Positions 8,629 through 16,348 of a stretch of DNA of 64,000 bases are shown here, piece by piece. The translations under genes and the position numbers were made by a program. The stretch lies in assembly GCF_016909175.1 (NCBI RefSeq), contig NZ_JAFBFI010000005.1, positions 62,001 to 126,000 of the forward strand, written 5' to 3'. Below the pieces are notes generated by a model. That model made no database searches. It worked only from the letters and a program-made list of their open reading frames with translations, and had not been told where the DNA came from. Origin of the DNA: Peribacillus deserti (lineage in GTDB: Bacteria > Bacillota > Bacilli > Bacillales > DSM-1321). The stretch's first letter is position 1. Every line of letters starts with the position of its first letter.

Positions 8629-10026
8629 TTAGAACCCGTTATTCTCAGAAACAGTCTTAATCCATTGTCCGCTCTTCTTAATGGTACGTTCGCCATCTTT
8701 ATTAAGATTAACAGAAACGAAACCATAACGGTTTTTATATGCATTTGACCAAGACCAGTTATCCATGAAAGTCCATAAATGATAGCCTTTCACACTTGAG
8801 CCTTCTTGAATGGCTTTATGAACCCATTTTAGATGTTCCTGAATGAATTCAATTCGATAGTCATCTTGAATGATTCCATTTTCATCTCGGAATTTTTCCT
8901 CGCCTTCAACACCCATACCATTCTCGGAAATAAAGCACTCAATATTACCATAGTTTTCTCTGAGATTAGTAAGGATGTCATATATACCTTTTTCGTATAT
9001 TTCCCAGCCGCGGTGCGGATTCATCTTACGGCCAGGCATGACATAATTATCGAAATAACGGTCCGGCATAAATGGCGCTTCAGGGTTTGGCATATTTTCT
9101 TTTGCTTTCACACGTCTTGGCTGGTAGTAGTTAACTCCTAATATATCAACGGTATTATTTTTAATAATATCTAAATCCCCGTCTACGATTACCGGCATAA
9201 AGCCTTCTTCTTTAAGGATTTGGACCAGCTCCGCTGGAAACTCACCCTTTACTGAAGGATCCAGGAATGATCTGTTGAAAATCGCATCAGCCAAGATCGA
9301 TGCTTTGACATCAGCTGGATGCTGGCTTCTTGGGTAAGAAGGTGTTAAGTTAAGCACAATACCGATTTTGCCATCCTGGCCTGATTCTCTATACCCTTTA
9401 ATTGCTTTTGCACTTGCAAGCAGCGTATGATAGCCCACTTGAACTGCTTTCCCAAAGTCAACTTCATTAGGGTAATGAAAGTCATACAGGTATCCGCCTT
9501 CCACCGGTACTATTGGCTCGTTATGAGTGAACCATTTCTTCACTCGGTCCCCGAACAATTCAAAGCAAGTTCTTGCATATGTTTCGTACGCATCAACAAC
9601 TTCTCTGTTCGCCCAGCCACCTATATTTTGCAATTCCATCGGCATATCAAAATGGAACAATCCAACGAAAGGCTCTACACCGTTCTCAATGAATTCGTTA
9701 ATAACATTATTGTAGAATTCAACTGCCTTTGGATTCACTTCACCGATGCCGTTTGGAATCAAGCGTGACCATGAAATCGACATACGGAATGAATTATGCC
9801 CAATTTCCTTCATCAATGTAATATCTTCTTTATACTTATAATAGAATTGGGACGTATCCTGCGGTCCTACTCCTTCAAAAAAGCGGTTTGGTTCTGCTTC
9901 ATACCAATGATCCCAAATGTTTTTACCTTTTCCATCTATATCAGCTGCACCTTCCGTTTGTGTAGCAGATGCTGCAGAACCCCACCAGAATCCATCTGGA
10001 AAGCGGTATTGAATTTCATTAGACAT
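8629..10026 (-). CDS. gmuD: 6-phospho-beta-glycosidase, GH1
   Basis: Cleaves PTS-imported beta-linked phospho-disaccharides (mannobiose-, cellobiose- or mixed gluco-manno-6-phosphate) in the cytoplasm. The 465-residue GH1 barrel has the acid/base THNEP (Glu170), the nucleophile ISENG (Glu368) and the 6-phosphate-binding signature SNAYKNRY (Ser427, Lys431, Tyr434) that marks phospho-glycosidases. The start is ATG 10026, preceded by AAAGGGG; an upstream in-frame ATG at 10044 lacks a site. It lies between gmuC and gmuR and ends at a strong terminator. Confidence 0.93.
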   Translation of the reverse strand: MSNEIQYRFPDGFWWGSAASATQTEGAADIDGKGKNIWDHWYEAEPNRFFEGVGPQDTSQFYYKYKEDITLMKEIGHNSFRMSISWSRLIPNGIGEVNPKAVEFYNNVINEFIENGVEPFVGLFHFDMPMELQNIGGWANREVVDAYETYARTCFELFGDRVKKWFTHNEPIVPVEGGYLYDFHYPNEVDFGKAVQVGYHTLLASAKAIKGYRESGQDGKIGIVLNLTPSYPRSQHPADVKASILADAIFNRSFLDPSVKGEFPAELVQILKEEGFMPVIVDGDLDIIKNNTVDILGVNYYQPRRVKAKENMPNPEAPFMPDRYFDNYVMPGRKMNPHRGWEIYEKGIYDILTNLRENYGNIECFISENGMGVEGEEKFRDENGIIQDDYRIEFIQEHLKWVHKAIQEGSSVKGYHLWTFMDNWSWSNAYKNRYGFVSVNLNKDGERTIKKSGQWIKTVSENNGF

Positions 10027-10144
10027 GTTTATTTCCCCTTTCATGACTGTAAGCTGACTAAAAAATGAAGAGCAGGGATATACGGTACTGCAAATTTACA
10101 GCGCTTTCTCCGATTAACCGCCTGCCCATTGCATTTTTTCGATG

Positions 10145-11440
10145 TTAGGAAGCTTTGTTCATTTCGTCCTGTTCTTTTTTCACATTCACACGGTCGATTA
10201 CTTTCAGGAATGGGAACCAGATGACAAATACAATGGCCATGTTCACAAGCTGCAGCAATCCTCCAGCGATGGAGTTAGTTGCCATCATACCATTAATGAA
10301 TACAGGCACAGTCCATGGTACCGTTACACCTGTCGGCGGCGGAACCATACCTGAAGACATTGCAAAGTAAGAAACGAGCGTCACGATCATTGGAGACAGA
10401 ATCCAAGGCACAATGATCAATGGATTCATTACGATTGGCAGACCAAAGATAATCGGTTCGTTAACATTGAAGATACCAGGTCCAAGGCCAAGCTTAGCAA
10501 CCTGCTTCATTTGTCTGCTCTTCATGAATAGTAGGATGGCAAACACAACAGCTAAAGTCATCCCCGTTCCACCCATACCCACTGTATAGATTTCCATGAA
10601 CGGCTTAGATATAATGTGAGGAACCGGATCCCCGTTTGTGTAAGCGTTTAAGTTTTCAACCTGAAGTGTATTCCAGATTGGATCCATTACAGAGTTGATG
10701 ATTATCTGGCCATGAAGACCGAAGAACCATAGAATCTGGATAAAGAATACGGCAATCAATGTTGGGATAATGCCGCTTCCAAGACCAACTAGCGGAGCCT
10801 GAATCGCTTTATAAATGACATCATGCATATTTGTATCAAATACAGCTGTCACAAAAACATTAATCAATAAGAAAACAGTCAGTGTAATAAGTGCTGGAAT
10901 TAATGCTGCAAAAGACTTCGCCACAGCTGGCGGTACACCTGGAGGCATTTTAATGGTAATGTTTTTCTGAACCACTTTTCGATAGATCTCTGCAGAAAGA
11001 AAAGCTGTGATCATTCCAAGGAACATCCCTTTTGCACCAAGGCGGTCTAACGGAATAACATTCTGTATGGCCTCTCCATTCTCCGGCTGAAGCACAAATG
11101 GAGTTAACAGTAGGAAGGAGACAAGTGCAATGGCACCTCCGAATACGGCTTCAACATCATAGCTTTTTGATAGGTAATATCCGATACCGAATACTACGAA
11201 CACACTCATTATCCCCATTGTTGCAGGTGAAGCGTTTCCAAACAGCGTCCTGAACGTATTAAGCGATTCCTCGCTCATGATCTTATCCAGAAACGGAAGG
11301 TTTGTTAATACAACGAAAATGGAACCGAAAATAGTCAGCGGGAACGCCAGCATAAAGGCGTCACGCAGTACAGCTAAGTAACGATTGTTATTCAATTTCC
11401 CAGCTATAGGAACGAGGTATTGACTCAGCTTTTCAAACAA
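10145..11440 (-). CDS. gmuC: PTS Lac-family EIIC, oligo-mannoside/cellobiose permease
   Basis: The 431-residue membrane channel of a phosphoenolpyruvate sugar phosphotransferase system of the lactose/cellobiose superfamily. It has about ten hydrophobic segments and the conserved substrate-site stretch NVNEPIIFGLPIVMNP (residues about 315-340). The start is TTG 11440 behind GGGGGAAATTACA. It follows gmuA by 32 bp. With gmuB and gmuA it forms a complete EIIBAC set that imports and phosphorylates beta-glycoside disaccharides. Confidence 0.93.
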   Translation of the reverse strand: MFEKLSQYLVPIAGKLNNNRYLAVLRDAFMLAFPLTIFGSIFVVLTNLPFLDKIMSEESLNTFRTLFGNASPATMGIMSVFVVFGIGYYLSKSYDVEAVFGGAIALVSFLLLTPFVLQPENGEAIQNVIPLDRLGAKGMFLGMITAFLSAEIYRKVVQKNITIKMPPGVPPAVAKSFAALIPALITLTVFLLINVFVTAVFDTNMHDVIYKAIQAPLVGLGSGIIPTLIAVFFIQILWFFGLHGQIIINSVMDPIWNTLQVENLNAYTNGDPVPHIISKPFMEIYTVGMGGTGMTLAVVFAILLFMKSRQMKQVAKLGLGPGIFNVNEPIIFGLPIVMNPLIIVPWILSPMIVTLVSYFAMSSGMVPPPTGVTVPWTVPVFINGMMATNSIAGGLLQLVNMAIVFVIWFPFLKVIDRVNVKKEQDEMNKAS

Positions 11441-11472
11441 TGTAATTTCCCCCTTTTATCTGTCTAGCAATC

Positions 11473-11805
11473 TTATAAATTCTTTTGTTTAAATAACTCA
11501 AGCAGTTCTTTAACAAGTTCTTTCATTGTTAAAGTAGACATTAGATGATCTTCTGCGTGCATGAGAAGTAAAGCAAAATCTACTTTTTCACCAGAAGCTT
11601 CCTTTTGGACCATTTTGAAATGAATTTCATGAGCCACTTTTAAGTCTTCTTCTGATTGTGCTAATAAAGAATCAGCTTCCTGTACATTTCCTTCACGGTA
11701 CTCGCGGATTGCCTGGATAATCTTACTTCTCGCATTGCCGCTGTGAAGAATTAGCATAAAGTTGATTTGTTCTGGGGTCAATGTATCCAAGTCAATATTT
11801 TCCAT
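11473..11805 (-). CDS. gmuA: PTS Lac-family EIIA
   Basis: A 110-residue EIIA protein that passes phosphate from HPr to GmuB. The family signature is present: HSGNARSKIIQAI (near 26-38) and the phosphorylated His in LLMHAEDHLMSTLT (His near 80). Its ATG overlaps the gmuB stop in TAATG, a sign of translational coupling. GGGGGAT lies in front. Confidence 0.93.
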   Translation of the reverse strand: MENIDLDTLTPEQINFMLILHSGNARSKIIQAIREYREGNVQEADSLLAQSEEDLKVAHEIHFKMVQKEASGEKVDFALLLMHAEDHLMSTLTMKELVKELLELFKQKNL

Positions 11806-12116
11806 TATTTATCCCCCATTAATTTCAAAGCCTGCTCATAAGCTTTTTTGCCATCTGCCAATCCATAAGCCATCATATCGATTACATCCACGTTAATGCC
11901 GTATTTAGCAGCTTCTTTTTGGAATTCGCCTTTCAAAAAGCTCATTTGCGGCCCGATTAATACTACATCTGCATCAGCCATTTCTTTTTTCGCCTGATCT
12001 TGTCCTACTGCCCAAATTTTAGCTTCCTCTCCGATGGATGCTGCATGCGCTTCCATCTTTGTTACCAAAAGACTTGTTGACATACCTGAACTACAAGCTA
12101 ATAGAATTTTTTTCAT
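11805..12116 (-). CDS. gmuB: PTS Lac-family EIIB
   Basis: A 103-residue EIIB subunit. The phosphorylated cysteine is in the N-terminal motif [20 protein letters not shown] (Cys7) and VVLIGPQMSFL follows at about residue 52. The ATG at 12114-12116 is chosen over the upstream ATG at 12125 because AAGGAG would abut the latter, while it stands 10 nt before the former. It is the first gene of the gmu operon, behind a promoter with an operator palindrome and two cre-like boxes. Confidence 0.93.
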   Translation of the reverse strand: MKKILLACSSGMSTSLLVTKMEAHAASIGEEAKIWAVGQDQAKKEMADADVVLIGPQMSFLKGEFQKEAAKYGINVDVIDMMAYGLADGKKAYEQALKLMGDK

Positions 12117-12161
12117 TATAATCATACTCCTTAATAGTTTTTAGTTAATTTATATTTCTAC

Positions 12162-12189
12162 TAAAAGCGTTTACAAAAACCGCTTACAT
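12162..12189 (-). promoter_or_regulatory. Two overlapping cre-like boxes upstream of gmuB
   Basis: Minus-strand TTGTAAACGCTTTTA (12162-12176) and ATGTAAGCGGTTTTT (12175-12189) each match the cre consensus WTGNAANCGNWNNCW except at position 14. Tandem sites just downstream of the promoter suggest strong catabolite repression by CcpA. Confidence 0.65.
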
Positions 12190-12194
12190 TTATT

Positions 12195-12222
12195 ATTATA
12201 TTCTTTTAATCTTAAATGTCTA
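12195..12222 (-). promoter_or_regulatory. gmuB promoter
   Basis: Minus-strand TAGACA (12217-12222) and TATAAT (12195-12200) are separated by 16 bp. The -35 box is embedded in the palindromic operator. Confidence 0.7.
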
Positions 12223-12229
12223 GACATTT
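12214..12229. promoter_or_regulatory. 16-bp perfect palindrome AAATGTCTAGACATTT, probable GmuR operator
   Basis: The palindrome covers the -35 box of the gmuB promoter. Its GTCTAGAC core matches the operator type used by HutC-family sugar regulators such as NagR/YvoA and DasR, the family to which GmuR belongs. Assignment to GmuR is inference from position and family. Confidence 0.7.
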
Positions 12230-12432
12230 ATTCAAAAAAACTAACAAATTTTCAGAACTCTTTCAATCAGGTATAAAAAAAGGCTGTAGAATTGGATTTA
12301 AACTTGGATAGATGATCACTAGTCTTTTAGTCTACAAATATGCATGTATGACTTTTAAACGACGGTTTAGCCGGATAGTTATACTTGTATTAACTAAGAA
12401 GATCGGCATTTTAATACGTTGATATTTGGTAT

Positions 12433-12606
12433 AAGTATAAAGCTGTGGAAACAAGCATACAGCTCCTTACTTAAGCATAAATCCAATATGCTAAGCATAG
12501 ATTTTTTTGGGATAAGCATAAGTAGATTAAACATAAGCATATATCCTAACAACCTAAGCAAAAGCTGCAGATATTAAGCATAAATCTTTATAACTCAAGC
12601 ATAAAA
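12433..12606. repeat. Phased word array, TAAGCATAA every 20-21 bp (9 copies)
   Basis: AAGC (first copy AAGT) occurs at 12433, 12453, 12473, 12493, 12514, 12535, 12556, 12576 and 12597. Spacings are 20, 20, 20, 21, 21, 21, 20 and 21 bp. The core TAAGCATAA is well kept and the 11-12 bases between copies are not. No open frame with a ribosome site crosses it. The rest of this 719-bp intergenic region (12126-12844) holds the gmu promoter and a terminator and nothing else that I recognise. Confidence 0.9.
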
Positions 12607-12800
12607 GCTGATCACCCAACGGCAATTGGAACTAAACACTCCAACCCTGTCCAAAAACTTATGAGAATAGGCAAAAACCCACGCAGTTAAACAAAGAATA
12701 GTAAGAAATTGACCAAACTACATACCTAATTTACCCTACTGGCTCCCAATTAGGATCAAAAAGGAAATCCAATCGTTCAAGCTAGCGGAAGATTAAAAAA

Positions 12801-12832
12801 AGCAGGGCTCCCTTTTATCAAGGAGCCCTGCT
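12801..12832 (-). terminator. Terminator of the DHA2 exporter gene
   Basis: A perfect 11-bp stem AGCAGGGCTCC/GGAGCCCTGCT is followed on the minus strand by a run of seven T. Confidence 0.9.
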
Positions 12833-12844
12833 ATACCTTCCTAT

Positions 12845-14191
12845 TTAACTAACAGTCCCAGGCACTTTCCTGCCCAATTCAGGACTTTCATTTTTAATTA
12901 AGAATGACGTTAATAATGCTGCAATACTGCCGATAAAGCCGTATATAAATAAATGATGAATTCCTTCCATAGAGGTAGACCCGGCAGCTAATAATGCCCC
13001 CATAATGGTGACTCCTATGGCAGTACCCATATTCCGGCAGAACATGAAGAACGATGTGGAGATGCCTTTTTCATGCCCTCCTACTAATTGCTGCGAACCT
13101 ATCATCCCTACCGTTGAAAGTAACCCGAAGGCCAGCCCCTGAACAATCATCACAAAGAACACATATACGAAGCCATGGTTTTCATTTAAAAGCAAAAGCA
13201 ATAATCCTGAAATAATTAAAAAGCTATTCCCGATAATTAATAATTTACGGTATCCATATTTAAGAATCCATTTTCCAGCTGGAACCGCGGCTGCCATCCA
13301 GCCGATGGCTGAACCAAGCAGGGCAACTCCGGATATGAATACTTTTAAACCTGCTATTTCCTGCAAGAATAAGGGGATAAAGCTTGAGGTCCCAAATAAC
13401 GCAAGTGTCCCGATAAAGGCATTTATGTTAATCCATGAAATGGTCTTATTGTTAAACATGGATAACGGGACGATGGGAGACGTCTGCTTTTTCTCGAATA
13501 AATAAAAGATTATGATTAATATTAAACCAAGCATGCCGTATAGGACCCTATGATCTTCCACCACTGTGACAAGAAGCAGGAAGGTAATCCCCGCAGCAAA
13601 GAGAAGGGCCCCAATATAGTCGACAGTTGCTCGTTTCGGCTTATAGTTTTCCTGGTAAGGCAATAGAGCTACAAAGGCAATAATGCAGATTGGAAGGTTG
13701 ATAAAAAAGATCCATCTCCAGCTCATATATTGTACAAAAAATGCGCCCAGCATCGGCGCTAGAATAGCTGATAGCCCCCACATGCCGGTAAACAGTGCCT
13801 GAATCTTCCCCCTCTTTTCAATCGGAAAGAGGTCGCCGGCAATGATGGCCGGGAAAGGCATCATAAAGCCTGCTCCAATACCCTGAACGGCCCTGAAGAT
13901 TACTAGTTGAATCATATTTGCGGACAATCCGCAAAGAAATGATCCAATTAAAAACAGGATCATTCCAAACCCAAAGACCCGTTTTCTGCCGAACATGTCC
14001 GACAAACGGCCGGCAACAGGCGAAAGTATAGTAGTTGTGATCATATAAGAAGCAAACGACCAAGCATAGAGGTCAAGTCTTCCTAACTCCTCAGCTATGA
14101 TGGGCATGGTTGTATTCATAATCGTTGTATCAATGGATGCAACCAGCATAGCCAGGACAATACTGATCATTACAGTAGTTCTGCTTTTCAT
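12845..14191 (-). CDS. MFS multidrug exporter, DHA2 (EmrB/QacA) type
   Basis: A 448-residue proton-driven exporter in the cytoplasmic membrane. Helix 1 contains the DHA2 motif LVASIDTTIMNTTMPII, the loop 2-3 motif A is GRLSDMFGRKRVF (residues about 60-72), and motif C follows in helix 5 (GLSAILAPMLGAFF). Around 13-14 hydrophobic segments can be counted, with a central linker at EKKQTSP. Start ATG 14191 follows AAGGGG. It is divergent from a small membrane protein gene. Such pumps expel drugs, dyes or metabolites; the substrate is not predictable. Confidence 0.9.
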   Translation of the reverse strand: MKSRTTVMISIVLAMLVASIDTTIMNTTMPIIAEELGRLDLYAWSFASYMITTTILSPVAGRLSDMFGRKRVFGFGMILFLIGSFLCGLSANMIQLVIFRAVQGIGAGFMMPFPAIIAGDLFPIEKRGKIQALFTGMWGLSAILAPMLGAFFVQYMSWRWIFFINLPICIIAFVALLPYQENYKPKRATVDYIGALLFAAGITFLLLVTVVEDHRVLYGMLGLILIIIFYLFEKKQTSPIVPLSMFNNKTISWININAFIGTLALFGTSSFIPLFLQEIAGLKVFISGVALLGSAIGWMAAAVPAGKWILKYGYRKLLIIGNSFLIISGLLLLLLNENHGFVYVFFVMIVQGLAFGLLSTVGMIGSQQLVGGHEKGISTSFFMFCRNMGTAIGVTIMGALLAAGSTSMEGIHHLFIYGFIGSIAALLTSFLIKNESPELGRKVPGTVS

Positions 14192-14299
14192 TTATTAAAC
14201 CCCTTCATAAAAGATAAAACTTATAATAACAGCATTACAGAAATATTTCATCCAAGACATTCTGTATTATGGTAGAATTTTGTAAAAGGGAGTGTGGCA

Positions 14300-14572
14300 A
14301 TGAACGAAACACAAAAACAAAACAATTTCTCCATAAATCTATTAGCAGGCGTATGTATCGTTACCGTTTCTCCAATATTGATTACTTCCCTGCCCGGGAT
14401 GTCTGTTCTAGAAGTGGCGTGTCTTGCCCTGCTTTTGATTTCAATAACTTTTAAGACCCCAAGGACGTTCCTTAGCAGGCTGACAGGACGGTTTGGAAAT
14501 ATACTGCTTCACCCATTTATATTTTGGGTCGTTTCTATTGCATGTATCTATACTGCTTTGACTATGTTTTGA
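14300..14572 (+). CDS. Small hydrophobic membrane protein, unknown
   Basis: A 90-residue protein not recognised as a named family. After a short polar N terminus (MNETQKQNNF) there are two close hydrophobic stretches (residues about 11-50), a basic loop (KTPRTFLSRLTGR) and a C-terminal helix, so two or three membrane spans are likely. ATG 14300 is preferred to GTG 14294 because GGGAG stands 7 nt before it. It has its own terminator and is divergent from the exporter gene. Confidence 0.7.
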   Translation: MNETQKQNNFSINLLAGVCIVTVSPILITSLPGMSVLEVACLALLLISITFKTPRTFLSRLTGRFGNILLHPFIFWVVSIACIYTALTMF

Positions 14573-14580
14573 TAATAGAA

Positions 14581-14609
14581 GGAACTCGGTTTAGCAGAGT
14601 TCCTTTTTT
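14581..14609 (+). terminator. Terminator after the small membrane protein
   Basis: Arms GGAACTC (14581-14587) and GAGTTCC (14597-14603) are followed by TTTTTT. The leftward methyltransferase gene ends nearby and may share it. Confidence 0.85.
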
Positions 14610-14613
14610 AATA

Positions 14614-15567
14614 TTATTCACAGACCAATATCTGTCTTGAAAATACCCCTTTTCGTGCTACACAGCGGTCCTTGATTTGAAAACCTGCTTCTTCTACCAT
14701 GTGATCGATCGTATCAATCGTCACGACGACCAATCTCTTGGCAAACAGGCGGGCAGAATTTAGGATGGAAAGCTGGTCCTCTGGAGTAGCATGGGTGTAT
14801 AAATTGTATGGCATATCAATGATCGCAGCATCATAGTTTTCGGTTACTTCTGAAATAGGCCCTGTTGTGACCTCGCCTTTTAACCCAAAGTAGGCTATAT
14901 TTTCCCGCGAACCGTCAGTGACTAAGTAATTGATGTCACGTCCCACAATATCAATACCCATGGACAATGCTTCCACGAGGACAGTGCCAATTCCGCAGCA
15001 CGGATCGATCGCTTTAATTCCTTCTGGATGAGGAACGGCGATATTGGCTACTGCCCTCGCTACCCGGGTGCTCAGCGCAGTCGAGTATTCCCGCGGCTTT
15101 TTTAAATGATGAAGCCAGATCGGTTCACTCTTTTTCAGTTTACCGAAATACCACTTTCCCTTAAGAGGCATAATGCAAAGCAGCTGGTGCGGGTTCTTCA
15201 TATCAGCTTCCCCGGCTATCTTCCACCCGATATCTCTTTCAATTTTCAAGCGCTCCTGATATCCGATTTTTTCATTAGGAGCCAATTCATATATTTTAGC
15301 GAATTGTACCTTAAAGGTAGAATCGCCCATATCCAGCTTTTCAGCCTGCTCCAGAATATCGTCCACACTGTCTCCTTCATATAGTACTTCAATTCGCTCT
15401 TTCATAAATGGACTTCTGCTTGGGTCGATGTTAATAGAACTCGTAAGAATGTTTGAAGCAGCGTCTTTCCCAAAAAACGAACGCATCTCTAATCGGCATA
15501 AAGAGCGTTCCTCATCATTGCACACATATGTATATATAAATGCCGGTTTCTGTTTCTCGTTAGTCAA
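14614..15567 (-). CDS. TRM11-like SAM-dependent RNA methyltransferase
   Basis: A 317-residue protein whose C-terminal half is a Rossmann methyltransferase of the RNA methylase family (PF01170-like). It has the SAM-binding motif AIDPCCGIGTVLVEAL, then GRDINYL, and the catalytic-loop motif IIDMPYNLYT in place of the usual (D/N)PPY. The N-terminal half may bind RNA. By family it would methylate guanine or another base in tRNA or rRNA. The start is taken at TTG 15567, 8 nt after GGATGG; ATG 15579 is possible but abuts its ribosome site. It is monocistronic. Confidence 0.8.
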   Translation of the reverse strand: MTNEKQKPAFIYTYVCNDEERSLCRLEMRSFFGKDAASNILTSSINIDPSRSPFMKERIEVLYEGDSVDDILEQAEKLDMGDSTFKVQFAKIYELAPNEKIGYQERLKIERDIGWKIAGEADMKNPHQLLCIMPLKGKWYFGKLKKSEPIWLHHLKKPREYSTALSTRVARAVANIAVPHPEGIKAIDPCCGIGTVLVEALSMGIDIVGRDINYLVTDGSRENIAYFGLKGEVTTGPISEVTENYDAAIIDMPYNLYTHATPEDQLSILNSARLFAKRLVVVTIDTIDHMVEEAGFQIKDRCVARKGVFSRQILVCE

Positions 15568-15682
15568 TGAAATTTCCATCCTTTAATGTATCGATTTTTC
15601 CTGCGGAATAATTAGCTTATCACAGCCTTCTCTCATTCACTACCATTTAAGTAGATTAGGCTGGGCTGTGTCTAGCCCATTT

Positions 15683-15772
15683 GCAGGATTTTAGGAATTT
15701 ATGCAGGATTTCTGATTTTTTTGCAGGATTTATTAATTTATTGCAGTATTCCCAGAATTTATGCAGGATTTT
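15683..15772. repeat. Phased word array, TGCAGGATT every exactly 20 bp (5 copies)
   Basis: GCAG starts at 15683, 15703, 15723, 15743 and 15763, four identical steps of 20 bp. The unit is close to WTGCAGGATTTNNNNANTTT; the fourth copy has GCAGTATT. It lies between the divergent methyltransferase and marR genes, upstream of the marR promoter. Confidence 0.9.
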
Positions 15773-15815
15773 GAAATGTACAGAATCAGTAGATCACCTT
15801 TCGAACCTAAATTAG

Positions 15816-15827
15816 TTTGTATACAAA
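15816..15827. promoter_or_regulatory. Palindrome TTTGTATACAAA, probable MarR operator
   Basis: A perfect 12-bp palindrome 5 bp upstream of the -35 box of the marR gene. MarR proteins typically bind such dyads beside their own promoter. Confidence 0.6.
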
Positions 15828-15832
15828 TTATA

Positions 15833-15861
15833 TTTACACAAACAATTAAGAAGAGTATACT
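15833..15861 (+). promoter_or_regulatory. Promoter of marR-MFS operon
   Basis: TTTACA (15833-15838), a 17-bp spacer and TATACT (15856-15861) lie just before the marR start. Confidence 0.7.
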
Positions 15862-15876
15862 CATTAAGGTAGACGA

Positions 15877-16320
15877 ATGGAGATGAATCATACATTGCTA
15901 AAGGATCATATTGGGTTTACAGCCTCAACAACCAGCAAGATGATACGGGGATTAGTGAACACCACTCTTAAACCGTTTGGTATAACAGCCGAACAATGGA
16001 CTGTGTTAAAGCATTTGTCCTTTGTGAGCCATATAAATCAAAAAGATTTATCAAAACGCACGGATAAAGATCAAGCCACATTAACTAAAATCCTGGATTT
16101 GTTGGAACAGCACAGGCTTGCAGCCCGTCTTCCAAATCCAGACGACCGGCGTTCTTATTTTGTTGAAATTACAGAGCAGGGAAAAAAGCTTGTGGAGGAA
16201 GCTATGCCTTTAATTGAAAGCTTGTATGACGACATCCTGCTGAATTTGTCATCTGAACAAGTTGAAACATTTATGAATACACTTCAGCAAATTCAGAGTA
16301 ATATCAAAAAGCTTAAATAA
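15877..16320 (+). CDS. MarR family transcriptional regulator
   Basis: A 147-residue winged-helix protein with the MarR layout: an N-terminal dimer helix, helix-turn-helix (NQKDLSKRTDKDQATLTKILDLLEQ, residues about 54-78), the wing DRRSYFVEITEQGKKL (near 92-107), and a C-terminal dimer helix. It is followed 28 bp downstream by an MFS exporter on the same strand, which it probably represses together with itself. ATG 15877 is preceded by AAGG. Confidence 0.92.
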   Translation: MEMNHTLLKDHIGFTASTTSKMIRGLVNTTLKPFGITAEQWTVLKHLSFVSHINQKDLSKRTDKDQATLTKILDLLEQHRLAARLPNPDDRRSYFVEITEQGKKLVEEAMPLIESLYDDILLNLSSEQVETFMNTLQQIQSNIKKLK

Positions 16321-16348
16321 TCATAAGAGCAGAAAGAAGGATTTACAT

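Noticed and set aside
12433-12606. CRISPR array
   Set aside because: The repeated words are only 7-10 bp, the steps are 20-21 bp, the bases between do not form equal-length unique spacers flanked by long identical repeats, and no cas gene is present anywhere in the window. The same applies to the other phased arrays.
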